Shown: positions 55,832 to 64,000 of the stretch, piece by piece
Layout of the letters: each line of letters starts with the position of its first letter
Numbering within the stretch: the stretch's first letter is position 1
Assembly (NCBI RefSeq): GCF_013390595.1
Contig: NZ_JACAWV010000023.1
Span: forward strand, 1 to 64,000
DNA: 64,000 nucleotides
Direction of reading: 5' to 3'
Source of the DNA: Rhizobium sp. RM
GTDB taxonomy: Bacteria; Pseudomonadota; Alphaproteobacteria; Rhizobiales; Rhizobiaceae
Notes under the pieces: model-generated
Seen by the model: only the letters and a program-made list of their open reading frames with translations
What the model was told of the DNA's origin: nothing
Databases searched by the model: none
Program-made: the position numbers and the translations under genes

Positions 55832-56781
55832 CAGGCACATCAGTGAAAACAGCGACCGCACTTCGCGCGCAGGCTATCGACCTCTTCCTTCAGCAGCGTG
55901 ACCGGCCGGATGACATAGTCCTTGCCGCAGATCTTGAGGCATGGCTTGCAGCCAACGAACAGCACGCGGCGGCTTTTGAGCGTGTTCGATGTCTTATGGG
56001 CGATGCGGGTCTTCTGGTGACGAACGACCATGCCTTTGTTGTTCGGGCAACGCGTAAGAGCAGCCTCACCAATGGCAAGATCGCGACAACCCTTGCATTC
56101 GGCGTTACGCTCGCCGCGGGTCTTTATCTTGCCGACATCCCGATGCGGTTGCGTGCGGACCACATGTCCGAAACGGCGGAACGGCAGATCGTCACGACGC
56201 CAGATGGGTCGACTATAACGCTTAATGCCAACTCCGCCATTGCCTTGCGCTTCACCGCAACCGAGCGTCAGGTTCTACTATTGCGCGGAGAGATTTTTGC
56301 CCAAGTTGCTCCCGATGCTATGCGACCGTTCTCGGTCGTGGCGGCAGGTGGCACGACCACCGCGCTCGGCACCGCCTTCGACGTCAACATGCACGAGGGC
56401 ATGACAAACGTTGCTGTTCTTGAGCACAGCGTTTCTGTTGATCTGGCGGGACAGCATGATGTCAGCCGACTGCAGGAAAACCAACAGGTGAGCTACAAAT
56501 CGGATGGAACGATTGGCGCGATCGAAGCGGTTGATCCGACATCGATCGGTGCGTGGCGACACGGCCGCTTTGTTTTCGAGGACAAGTCGCTGGCGGAGGT
56601 TGTCGGAGCGTTCCAGCGCTACATTCCAGGTCGCATTATCGTAACGCAGGAAAAGCTTCGTCAAAAACGCCTGTCGGGTAATTTTGACTTGTCGGATCCG
56701 CAGGCAGCTCTCATCGATCTGGCCACAGCGCTAGACGTGCGTGTGATGACAGCTGGTCCCTTCCTCACAGTGCTCTATTAA
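55828..56781 (+). CDS. FecR-type anti-sigma/signal-transducing protein
   Basis: A 317-residue inner-membrane protein. A cytosolic N-terminal sigma-binding domain (DUF4880-like, LEAWLAANEQHAAAFERV) is followed by one helix (IATTLAFGVTLAAGLYLA) and the periplasmic FecR domain (TPDGSTITLNANSAIAL, LRGEIFAQV, AGGTTTALGTAFDV). The C-terminal STN-like part contacts the receptor. It relays receptor occupancy to the FecI-type sigma factor. Confidence 0.9.
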   Translation: MTGTSVKTATALRAQAIDLFLQQRDRPDDIVLAADLEAWLAANEQHAAAFERVRCLMGDAGLLVTNDHAFVVRATRKSSLTNGKIATTLAFGVTLAAGLYLADIPMRLRADHMSETAERQIVTTPDGSTITLNANSAIALRFTATERQVLLLRGEIFAQVAPDAMRPFSVVAAGGTTTALGTAFDVNMHEGMTNVAVLEHSVSVDLAGQHDVSRLQENQQVSYKSDGTIGAIEAVDPTSIGAWRHGRFVFEDKSLAEVVGAFQRYIPGRIIVTQEKLRQKRLSGNFDLSDPQAALIDLATALDVRVMTAGPFLTVLY

Positions 56782-56865
56782 TTTTTTCCTCGGGGTGTCC
56801 TTAATGAACCGGCTCATTCGTTCGGAAAGCAGAAACATATCTGCTTCACCCGAAAGGTGCCCCTG

Positions 56866-59364
56866 ATGAAAAGAAACAAGCCAGTTGCAAGCCGCAAGAG
56901 CGTAGCAACTCTTTTTCCGCTTCTGTTTGCCAGCGTCGCAATCTTGGCCGTTCCACACAGCGCCGATGCGCAGCAAATGCAGACGGTTGCCATCGACCTG
57001 CCAGCTGGCACCATGGCAGGCGCACTCAACCGTCTTGCCAGCCAGTCCGGGCTACAGCTCGTCTATGATGCATCGATCGCAAACGGCCTTCGAAGTGCTC
57101 GTGTCAGCGGAACAATGACACCGACAGAAGCGCTCGACAGACTGCTTTCAGGCACCGGTATTCACTACCGCGTCATCGGTGGCAAAACGATCAAGATGGA
57201 GAAAACAGCGTCTTCCGCAGATACATCCGCCGAAACCGGCGAGACGGCTCTTGCGCCAATCACGATCAAAAGCGGTCGTGTCTTCAATGGTGATGCTCCA
57301 AGTGTCAGCGAAATCAGTTCAGAAAAAATTGAGGCGGCCCAGGCCAACTCCCTGCCACAGCTTCTGTCACGCACGCCAGGCGTGACCGCCGGGGGCGGTG
57401 TCAGGGCGCAGGGGCAGACCTTATCCATTCGTGGGTTCGCGCGCCAATCCGACACACGCATCCTGCTCGACGGTGCGCCCAAGAACTTCGAACGGTATGA
57501 TCAGGGAACTGTCTTTATCGATCCGGAACTCTTAAAGCGCGTAGAGATCCAGAAAGGCGCAACGTCCGTCCGTTATGGCAACGGTGGCTTCGGCGGCACC
57601 GTCATCATGGAAAGCAAGACAGCCTCGGACATGCTGAACAAAGGTCAGACGTTCGGTATGTGGGGCAAGACAAGTTATCAAACCGCAAACCGCCAGTTTC
57701 TTGAATCCGGTGCCATTTATGGAAAATCGGATTTCGGCGGACCTGTGACCTACGACGCACTGGCATCCGCGATCTGGCGCAAGAGCGATAATGTTCGCGT
57801 GGGTGGCGGCCAGGTCTATGACGCATCGAACGACAAGCTGACGTCCTTCTCCGCTAATGCAGGGGCCGCCTACGATGGTCATGAACTGCGTGGTTCGGTG
57901 ATTTACGGAAAATCTGCTGACTACGGCCCACTTGCGGCCAATCGCGGCGATCTTGGCGTGACCGCTTTCAGCATTTCACGCTACGGCGCTGAGCAAGCAA
58001 GATTGCGTGCGTTGGCTTGGCGCGACATGAAAGACTTCTCCTCCACCTTGAAGTATGCCTACGACGGGGACAGCGACCTTGTGAATTTCAAGGCGATGGC
58101 AAGCTTCTCGGCGACCAGCCTCGATATGACACGCCCGACAATTGCCGGTTTTGTACCTACCGCCTCACTTGGTGGCATGAACGACGAGACGAAATATACA
58201 GACTTCAAACTTGAAGCAGAAAACACATCCAATTTCGAACTCGGTGGTGTCTCGCACGTCGCCAATTACGGCGTCCAGTACATGCGCCATGACCGCGATT
58301 CGCTGATGTATGACATCGGCAACCGAACGAGTGCCCAGTACAACTATGGACATTATGCGTCCTGGATCAAACCTGAGGGCACGCAGGAGACGATCTCAGC
58401 TTTTTTCCGGGACGAGATCGGCTTCACCGACACCTTCAAGCTAACACCGGGGATACGCTTCGACCACGTTCGCTCCGAGGGTGTTCCGAACGCAGCCCCC
58501 CGTTACAACAATCCTCTTGCTGGTCATGATTACTCCGCCGTCTCCCACAGCGGGGCGACGCCAGCACTCAGCGCCCGTTGGGAGTTAACACCCAATGCGA
58601 CATTCTATGCTGACTGGGCATACGCGATGCGCGCGCCGGTCATTGATGAACTCTACTCAAGCCAGAGCGTGGCAAGCACGGCATCTGCGACATCGCGCAA
58701 TTTGGAGGTCGAACGAAACAACAACTTCAATCTGGGCGTCTCCCAGCAGTTCGACGATGTATTCACCAGTGGCGATACCATACGTGCATCGATTGGTGGG
58801 TTTTACAATCACGTCACGAACCCAATCACGCGCCGTTTCGGTAGTGCTAACCTCGCACGTGTAAGCAATGTCCCGTTCTACTGGAACACGCCTTCTTACA
58901 AGATTTACGGACTCGAGTTCTCGACCAGCTACGATTCGGAATATGTGTTCGGAAATCTTGGTCTTTCATGGATGAATGGATCGCGCCATGGTGCGATCAA
59001 CGATGTCTACGGTCCCGATACCTACGCAAATGATCTTTCGCCGTTTACGGCGACAGCGCAACTTGGCTACAAAATTCCGGATTGGGATCTGTCACTAAGC
59101 TGGAATGGTCTGTTTGTGGCCCATCAAGAACGCACTCCCGTCAATCAGGGTACGGGGTACTTTTACGCCCGCCCGGAAAGCCTCGGATATGCAGTGCACG
59201 GCATTTCGCTCGACTGGACACCAAAGGAGGGTAAATTTGCCGGCACCGAGGTCCATGCCTCGATCGATAACATCTTTGACAAGTATTATATGCCTTATCT
59301 GAGCGATGGCATCGCTGCGATGCCAGGGCGCAATTTCAAACTGTCGATCAGCCGCAAATTCTAG
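56866..59364 (+). CDS. TonB-dependent siderophore receptor with N-terminal signalling domain
   Basis: An 832-residue outer-membrane receptor. A signal peptide (cleavage near ADA-QQ) precedes an STN/secretin-like signalling domain at ~47-100 (AGALNRLASQSGLQLVYDAS), then the plug (~125-240; SISGRV-like start, LSRTPGVTAGGG, SIRGFARQSDTRILLDG) and a 22-strand barrel ending LSISRKF with the expected terminal Phe. The signalling domain matches its FecI/FecR partners. The start is the ATG after GAAAGGTG. No siderophore biosynthesis genes are nearby, so it probably takes up a foreign siderophore or haem-like ligand. Confidence 0.92.
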   Translation: MKRNKPVASRKSVATLFPLLFASVAILAVPHSADAQQMQTVAIDLPAGTMAGALNRLASQSGLQLVYDASIANGLRSARVSGTMTPTEALDRLLSGTGIHYRVIGGKTIKMEKTASSADTSAETGETALAPITIKSGRVFNGDAPSVSEISSEKIEAAQANSLPQLLSRTPGVTAGGGVRAQGQTLSIRGFARQSDTRILLDGAPKNFERYDQGTVFIDPELLKRVEIQKGATSVRYGNGGFGGTVIMESKTASDMLNKGQTFGMWGKTSYQTANRQFLESGAIYGKSDFGGPVTYDALASAIWRKSDNVRVGGGQVYDASNDKLTSFSANAGAAYDGHELRGSVIYGKSADYGPLAANRGDLGVTAFSISRYGAEQARLRALAWRDMKDFSSTLKYAYDGDSDLVNFKAMASFSATSLDMTRPTIAGFVPTASLGGMNDETKYTDFKLEAENTSNFELGGVSHVANYGVQYMRHDRDSLMYDIGNRTSAQYNYGHYASWIKPEGTQETISAFFRDEIGFTDTFKLTPGIRFDHVRSEGVPNAAPRYNNPLAGHDYSAVSHSGATPALSARWELTPNATFYADWAYAMRAPVIDELYSSQSVASTASATSRNLEVERNNNFNLGVSQQFDDVFTSGDTIRASIGGFYNHVTNPITRRFGSANLARVSNVPFYWNTPSYKIYGLEFSTSYDSEYVFGNLGLSWMNGSRHGAINDVYGPDTYANDLSPFTATAQLGYKIPDWDLSLSWNGLFVAHQERTPVNQGTGYFYARPESLGYAVHGISLDWTPKEGKFAGTEVHASIDNIFDKYYMPYLSDGIAAMPGRNFKLSISRKF

Positions 59365-59393
59365 GTCGTGCAACAAAACGACTGGCCGAACAT

Positions 59394-59420
59394 GAACTGC
59401 GGAATCCACTTCCGCAGTTC
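59394..59420 (+). terminator. hairpin after the TonB-dependent receptor
   Basis: GAACTGCGGAA and TTCCGCAGTTC form an 11-bp perfect stem with a 5-base loop, 30 bases past the receptor stop. No T run follows, so it may stabilise the 3' end rather than terminate. Confidence 0.5.
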
Positions 59421-59812
59421 CAGTCAAAACGCCTCCCTTTCACGACAAAACTCCCCGTCGGCGCGCACAGGAGATCGTTTACCGAAGCGTCCATGCACCT
59501 TTCCCGACGAGTTGCTCGTACGAGCAGCCGATGTCCCTAGTGAACAGATCCCGTGGCATCGGCAACATTCTGCGCAACGAATGTCATAAAATCGGAAACG
59601 AAGAATTTGGACTGTTGTTACCGAGCATATCACATTTCACAACGACACCGTTCTCGCGAGTCAAGCACCAATTGTGACTGAAGGCTAAGGTCTAGCCGTG
59701 CACAACCTGCTTTTTTTGCAAGGTCGACAGACATGGTAAGGATCACTTGAGAATTAGAGGCCCGGAAGCCGAACCCACTATTTGCTCGCTGAATAATCAT
59801 TTTCGAGGCATA
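59421..59812. other. gene-free stretch
   Basis: About 390 bases with only short overlapping frames that show no domain, ribosome site or conserved composition. No clear promoter or repeat was seen. It lies between the iron-uptake unit and a pseudogene block and may contain more decayed sequence. Confidence 0.5.
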
Positions 59813-60160
59813 TCAATTTTCCCTGCTCGTGCATCGTTCGGCCTCAAACTTCTTTACTCGTTCCGGCCCGAAGCAGTCCGTTCGATCATTTCCCAACGTA
59901 CCAGCCGGTCGGCCGAAGACGACGTTGTCGTCAGGGCGATCCGAAGGTGCCGGGCGACATTCCCACTTCGGATGTTCATCGAAGAAAAGAAGCGCCTGAA
60001 TGTCGAGGACGTTGAGCGAGTTCTGCATGACTGCCGCTGCCTCAGCGACCTTGAAGCGACGGGTAAAGCGTTCAAACGCTATGGCGAGTTTTTCGATCTG
60101 TTCGGGCAAAGGTTCTCTTGGCTTCACCAAAAGCGTTGTGTACTCTCGCCTGCATATCAT
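59813..60160 (-). pseudogene. MarR-family regulator, frameshifted and truncated
   Basis: The first frame gives a MarR-type N-terminus (REPLPEQIEKLAIAFERFTRRF and NVLDIQALLFFDEHPKW). The frame shifts near 59955, and the continuation NVARHLRIALTTTSSSADRL-VRWEMIERTASGRNE is the winged-helix recognition region of MarR proteins. The usual C-terminal dimerisation helices are missing. It was probably once a divergent regulator of the ACT-domain/hydrolase genes that start 80 bases away. Confidence 0.65.
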
Positions 60161-60242
60161 CTTGGAAGATGAAGCTCCCGCCGGACGCAAATACTTGCAA
60201 TGCGGGAATGTCCTTCTTCAGTCAAACTGTGGAGGGACTCTT

Positions 60243-60632
60243 GTGAGCCTAAATTTGAGAATTCGTTTTGTCCCAGGTCTCTATGCCGTTTCGCGTTTAG
60301 AGGCAAAAGAGGATGTTCCCGCTTGGCTAAGCGGCCCGGGTTTCAAGGCCGTCATATATTCAGATGACGAGGTAACTCTCGTCTGCCTTGAGGAACGCGT
60401 GCCTAGCGGGATCACAGCCGAGACGGGCTGGGCTTGCCTACGCACTATTGGCCCTTTCCCGTTCGACGCGGCTGGCATCGTTAAGTCCCTCATCACTCCG
60501 CTTTCTGACAACGGAATTGGTGTGTTCGTTATTTGCACGTTCGACGGAGAGCATGTGTTGATCCCTGCAAGCGAGGCGAACAGCGCAAAGCGTTTCCTCG
60601 AAATCGCCGGACACACGGTGGAAAATGACTAG
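60243..60632 (+). CDS. ACT-domain protein
   Basis: A 129-residue protein made of two ACT-like halves. LNLRIRFVPGLYAVSRLEA begins the first, GWACLRTIGPFPFDAAGIVKSL and GIGVFVICTFDGEHVLIPA form the second, as in the CASTOR/ACT_7 regulatory group. Small ligands such as amino acids are the usual effectors. GTG is preferred because GGAGGG lies six bases before it; a longer frame upstream overlaps the MarR remnant. It overlaps the hydrolase pseudogene by 8 bases, showing an old operon. Confidence 0.75.
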   Translation: MSLNLRIRFVPGLYAVSRLEAKEDVPAWLSGPGFKAVIYSDDEVTLVCLEERVPSGITAETGWACLRTIGPFPFDAAGIVKSLITPLSDNGIGVFVICTFDGEHVLIPASEANSAKRFLEIAGHTVEND

Positions 60633-61051
60633 AATACTTTTTCTTCCGGGGTCAGTCGGCAGCGCGGCATTTTGGAAGCCGGTGGCCAGGCACATGGAGC
60701 TGGATGGTGTATTTTTCGATTGGCCTGGCCTTGGTGATGAACCGGCCCGAACTGATGTCGGCAATATCGATGGTATTGGATCGCATGAACGAACCGGTCA
60801 ACATCGTCGCTCAATCGATGGGCGGCATCGTTGCCATCAAAGCAGCATTGGCGGCACCTCGAAAGATAGTTCGTCTCGTATTGACAGTCACCTCCGCTGG
60901 CGTGCCTTTTGCGGACCTTGGTGGATCGATAAGCAACGTGTTTAAAAGCAATTTTATGGTCGCGGGGTTTTACCTTGGCGTGACAGATCCAGCTGTAAAA
61001 TTGGTTGGCTGGGTAAGATCTCATTTTTCTCCAACAAGTGATAGATGGTAA
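60625..61051 (+). pseudogene. alpha/beta hydrolase, frameshifted and 3'-truncated
   Basis: The first frame (MTRILFLPGSVGSAAFW, FFDWPGLGDEPARTDV) is the start of an alpha/beta hydrolase with the oxyanion loop. Near 60770 the frame shifts to MVLDRMNEPVNIVAQSMGG, which holds the nucleophile elbow (QSMGG), and IKAALAAPRKIVRLVLTVTS. Sequence after PFADLGGS no longer looks like the family and the acid and His of the triad are missing, so the 3' end was probably replaced by unrelated DNA. Confidence 0.75.
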
Positions 61052-61176
61052 GCAAAATTGGCATGTTGCGCATTTGGGATAGCTTCGCCAGGCTGTTTAG
61101 TAATGCGACAGGTGGCTGAATAAGGCCGGTTTTGGCCCGAAGCGGTCATTCGTGGCCAAATCGGATCCCAATTTGG

Positions 61177-63714
61177 TCAGGATTCGACGAACCATTGAGA
61201 AGGTCCCATTACTCTTTCCGTCGTCCCGTGAGGGTCTTTATTAAAGGATGCAGCCTTTTGCAGTCTGCGTATTCCATAGCCACCGCTGTCTAATGTGTCT
61301 GAGGGCTGGTAGCCAACCGGTATCCTGAAGAAATTATTGATCTGCCAAAAGGCACAGTTATCTCTCGCGGTGCGTAGCTCAACAACCACGGTAAACATTT
61401 CGTCCATGCTGATACGCATGAGACCGTTCGTCCCGAGCAAGGCACTGTCGTCGAGACTAATCTTACATACCGATATAGGTGTCTTTCCGATTGTGTGGGT
61501 TGTGATTGTGATCTCACGAAACCGCTTATCTGGCCAATGCAGATTTATCGTTCGGCTCGCCGGAATGTTATCGGTCGGATAGATCAGGCTGTGGTTCTGC
61601 GAGCTGCCGTCGACGATAAACGCGTTTTCGGTACGTCTAAGACCAGATACGCCAACATAAGAATGAGCGATATCATCGACCTCGATATGGAGGCGACTAT
61701 ATGTGATCTCGGCCATGCCCCGTGCGACCGCTGTTTCGCAATAGTAGTCATTTAGCACCGCGTCAGGGATTGTTCTGGTCAAGTATCTCCGGATTTTATC
61801 CACGCGTCCACTTTGACCCGCCAGCATGATTGACGAAAAGTTCCGTTTGTAGGCGACGTCGGTTTTTTCAGCTTCCTCGTTAGTCTCGCCGATGATGTCG
61901 TCGTGCTCTCGTGCAAAACTGATGCAATCCTCGACACATTTCACGTATCTCTTGAAGAGGTTGATTGTCAGATCATTTAGATCCTTCCGAGTGACCTCTA
62001 TGTGTAATGGTTTGACGACGCCACCCGCGAACTCAACGTCCTCAAGCGAGATGGTGAAGGCCTCTGTGGTAGACAGCGCAACTTTTGCGCGCTCTACCTC
62101 TCGCTCTAAGCTGAGCTCAGAATAGCTTATTACGGGCGACACACCGAGCCGCCTAGATTTGATCAACCCAACAACAAAGTCCTTAAGCGCAAGATCAAAA
62201 TCGATACCTCCGAGCTTTGCATCGCCACTCGACGCAAGAACCTTAAATTCGATGCGCCTAGTGAGAGCATCCTCACTATTGAGGTCGATACTCAGCGCAT
62301 CGTCTTCGAGTTCCCATTCTATATCCTCAACCTTGGCGTAAACCACTGCCACGTCAAGCGTGCCCCCTCCCATATCGACAACCAAAACATGTTTATCGGA
62401 GTAAGACACTTCACTGGCGCGCTGTCCGGTTTGGAAGGAGGATAAGACGTTGAATGCGGCAGCCGTCGGTTCAGGTATGATTCTTTCGACCCGAACGCCG
62501 GTAGCCTGGACGCAATCGACAATTCGCGACACGTCTAGAATATTGTAGTCGGTTGGAATTGAAAGAACGCAACGCCGGGCTTTTGTTCCCGTTGTGTGCT
62601 GGAAGGTGTCAATGAGCGAGCGTATGACAAGCATTGCATACTGATCGGGTCGCAGCCCCTTATCGTCAGCTGCGTCTTCGAAAACGCGCGATAACAAACG
62701 CCTCTTCGCATATCGGGATGTAACACCAGAAAAGTGGTCAACGCCAACCTCGTAGTTCCCATCCCCAAAAAACCTTACCGTGGAAGGCATGCAAATTTTG
62801 CCGCTACCATCTCTGATAAACTCGTAGCCGGAAGCCGTTCCATATGCCAAAATCGATTTGGTCGTTCCAAAATCAATAACTACAGGTAACGGGAAGTCTG
62901 GAAGAAATGTCTCCTCCTGCCTGAGCTTCACCTCTCGGCCCACCCACGGTGGCAAATAAAGGCGATCCGAGAGCTTCGATATCGGGAGGACGAAATCTCT
63001 AGCATTATCGCCCAAGATCGAAACTGGCGTTTGAGAAGGAATACGTAGCCGAGCGCAGGTGCTGGGCACGTGCCTTGCCAAAAAGTCTCCGAGTTCGTGC
63101 AATCGGCGGCAGTCAAATTCCAGTTCAAGCGCTTCTGATAGACAGTAAGTAAAGACACCCCCTTCAATATTGCCGTGCTCGCGAGCCGCCGCCCTAGCAT
63201 CCGTAGAGAAGAACACCGCGAGGTTCGAACCTTCCGCGAATGAGATGAGTGGAATTAGCGGTTCAGTCGCTGCCGGATAATTGAAGTTATCCCGGCAGGC
63301 ATCAATGAAAACGAGAATCGTCTTTGCGTTGATCTCGCAACATTTTCGTATCAGTGTGGCAAGTGAAATCGACGTTTCAGGAAGGGCGCCATAAACTGCG
63401 TCCTGAGGGATCAGATAGTCTTGACCTTGATCCGATCGGAAGCCGTGTCCACTGAAGTAGAAAACGAAAGCCTCCAGCGGTGGACCATTCCGAAACTGTT
63501 CGAACGCATCAAGACGCTTAAATATGGTGCTGCGACTTGACAAAAAATCTATCTGATTATTATCGCTCGTACAACAAACCGCAGCCTCCTTGTCGAAGCT
63601 CGAGGTTTTAATGAATTGTCCGCGCGCCTTTCTTGCGTCGGCGTCGGCGTACGATAGAGATGGTATCCGAGGGTCACTATATTCAGCGACACCGACAAAA
63701 AGGCCCGCCCTCAT
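61177..63714 (-). CDS. caspase-like protease fused to Hsp70-type ATPase
   Basis: An 845-residue protein. Residues 1-245 are a caspase-like (C14/metacaspase) domain: MRAGLFVGVAEYSDPRIPSL, FVFYFSGHG with H90 and ILVFIDACRDN with C140, so the catalytic pair is intact. After a ~30-residue linker, ~278-675 form an Hsp70 nucleotide-binding domain: VVIDFGTTKSI (phosphate 1), IIPEPTAAAF (connect 1), LVVDMGGGTLDVAVV (phosphate 2), KLGGIDFDLAL and IMLAGQSGRVDKIRRYL (adenosine). Residues ~685-800 look like a substrate-binding beta domain (IYPTDNIPASRTI). It is a cytosolic, single-chain protease-chaperone. It is 10 bases after the upstream small gene, whose GAGG serves as its ribosome site. Confidence 0.9.
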   Translation of the reverse strand: MRAGLFVGVAEYSDPRIPSLSYADADARKARGQFIKTSSFDKEAAVCCTSDNNQIDFLSSRSTIFKRLDAFEQFRNGPPLEAFVFYFSGHGFRSDQGQDYLIPQDAVYGALPETSISLATLIRKCCEINAKTILVFIDACRDNFNYPAATEPLIPLISFAEGSNLAVFFSTDARAAAREHGNIEGGVFTYCLSEALELEFDCRRLHELGDFLARHVPSTCARLRIPSQTPVSILGDNARDFVLPISKLSDRLYLPPWVGREVKLRQEETFLPDFPLPVVIDFGTTKSILAYGTASGYEFIRDGSGKICMPSTVRFFGDGNYEVGVDHFSGVTSRYAKRRLLSRVFEDAADDKGLRPDQYAMLVIRSLIDTFQHTTGTKARRCVLSIPTDYNILDVSRIVDCVQATGVRVERIIPEPTAAAFNVLSSFQTGQRASEVSYSDKHVLVVDMGGGTLDVAVVYAKVEDIEWELEDDALSIDLNSEDALTRRIEFKVLASSGDAKLGGIDFDLALKDFVVGLIKSRRLGVSPVISYSELSLEREVERAKVALSTTEAFTISLEDVEFAGGVVKPLHIEVTRKDLNDLTINLFKRYVKCVEDCISFAREHDDIIGETNEEAEKTDVAYKRNFSSIMLAGQSGRVDKIRRYLTRTIPDAVLNDYYCETAVARGMAEITYSRLHIEVDDIAHSYVGVSGLRRTENAFIVDGSSQNHSLIYPTDNIPASRTINLHWPDKRFREITITTHTIGKTPISVCKISLDDSALLGTNGLMRISMDEMFTVVVELRTARDNCAFWQINNFFRIPVGYQPSDTLDSGGYGIRRLQKAASFNKDPHGTTERVMGPSQWFVES

Positions 63715-63724
63715 TGGCAGAACC

Positions 63725-64000
63725 TCAACGAGGGGCTAGCTTTACTTCTATTGCTCCTTTCGCTTCCGCGCCTGCCGCAGCGACGAGGCGTACTTCCCCT
63801 TTGACCGTGATCTCAAATTTTAAAGAGATTTCTTTCAAAGTCAGGCTTTTAGCACCAAGCTCAGAGCTATCGAATACGGTAGAAACTGTCTGCAAGGCTG
63901 CTCTGAATTGATCCCTCAATGTTTCGGAGCTGATTTGGGTGAGAACACCCTCAGCGCCTCGCTGAGCCATTGATTTTGTGCCTTCATTATCTGCACCGGC
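63725..64000 (-). CDS. peptidase-co-occurring (Pepco/Trypco-like) small protein, 5' end outside window
   Basis: The visible part ends the protein: TLRDQFRAALQTVSTVFDSS is an amphipathic helix, then KSLTLKEISLKFEITVKGE and RLVAAAGAEAKGAIEVKLAPR form a beta pattern. It resembles the C-terminus of small Pepco/Trypco-type domains that accompany caspase-like or trypsin-like proteases in predicted conflict systems. An ATG exists at 63970, but the frame stays open to the window edge, so the start is probably beyond it. It sits just upstream of the protease-chaperone in the same direction. Similarity is by eye. Confidence 0.55.
   Translation of the reverse strand, partial: AGADNEGTKSMAQRGAEGVLTQISSETLRDQFRAALQTVSTVFDSSELGAKSLTLKEISLKFEITVKGEVRLVAAAGAEAKGAIEVKLAPR

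Noticed and set aside
61177-63714. The idea that the caspase-Hsp70 join is a frameshift artefact
   Set aside because: Both domains are in one uninterrupted frame with a short plausible linker and a single good start.
1-64000. CRISPR arrays, tRNA or rRNA genes and intact insertion sequences
   Set aside because: No regularly spaced repeats, cloverleaf-like sequences or transposase frames with terminal repeats were found by eye.

Overview
The window looks like part of an accessory region or secondary replicon of a member of the Rhizobiaceae (Agrobacterium/Rhizobium-like alphaproteobacterium). This rests on the GC-rich codon use, many solute-binding-protein transporters, LacI/TetR/SorC-controlled sugar operons, an AcoR/sigma-54 unit, a RirA-type iron operator and a degenerate rhizobial-style relaxase. 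No rRNA, tRNA, CRISPR array or intact insertion sequence was seen.

Layout. 1-7 kb is a decaying mobile-element zone. It holds a frameshifted regulator fragment, an intact DUF4242-cyclase, a methyltransferase, an ankyrin protein, a nucleotidyltransferase/HEPN pseudogene with three lesions, a frameshifted cytochrome b561, and an oriT-like nick motif beside a broken MobA/TraA relaxase. 7-14 kb carries housekeeping-type accessory genes: a Bug solute receptor, Fe-type superoxide dismutase, a lytic transglycosylase, a GGDEF cyclase and an acyltransferase.

14-33.5 kb is a large carbohydrate region made of two modules. In the first, a LacI regulator heads an operon (DUF2264 protein, D-2-hydroxyacid dehydrogenase, sugar isomerase) and diverges from an orphan solute receptor; operator-like GCAAA-n-TTTGC sites lie between them. 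In the second, a TetR regulator sits between a CUT1-type ABC transporter operon with two Gfo/Idh/MocA dehydrogenases and a catabolic operon (Gfo dehydrogenase, DUF993 aldolase-like protein, enolase-superfamily enzyme, TIM-barrel isomerase). Near-identical palindromes precede both flanks, so TetR probably controls uptake and breakdown together.

33.7-42.3 kb is a peptide/opine-type ABC operon ending in a glycerophosphodiester phosphodiesterase and an isomerase, with a divergent SorC-type regulator. Its gene order resembles the agrocinopine (acc) operon. 42.3-48.7 kb encodes MacAB-type efflux, two small exported proteins and a two-component system. 48.7-55 kb holds an AcoR activator with a clear sigma-54 promoter and enhancer before a butanediol-dehydrogenase-like gene, then a SnoaL-FMO fusion, plus an M20 amidohydrolase. 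55-59.4 kb is an iron-uptake unit (FecI-type sigma factor, FecR, TonB-dependent receptor) behind a TGA-N9-TCA iron operator.

59.8-64 kb is again accessory: a MarR pseudogene, an ACT-domain gene and a broken alpha/beta hydrolase lead into the most unusual locus. This is an 845-residue protein joining a caspase-like protease with intact His/Cys to a complete Hsp70-type ATPase. It is translated just after a small protein, cut by the window edge, whose C-terminus resembles peptidase-co-occurring (Pepco/Trypco-like) domains. This is the best candidate for an undescribed defence or stress-surveillance system.
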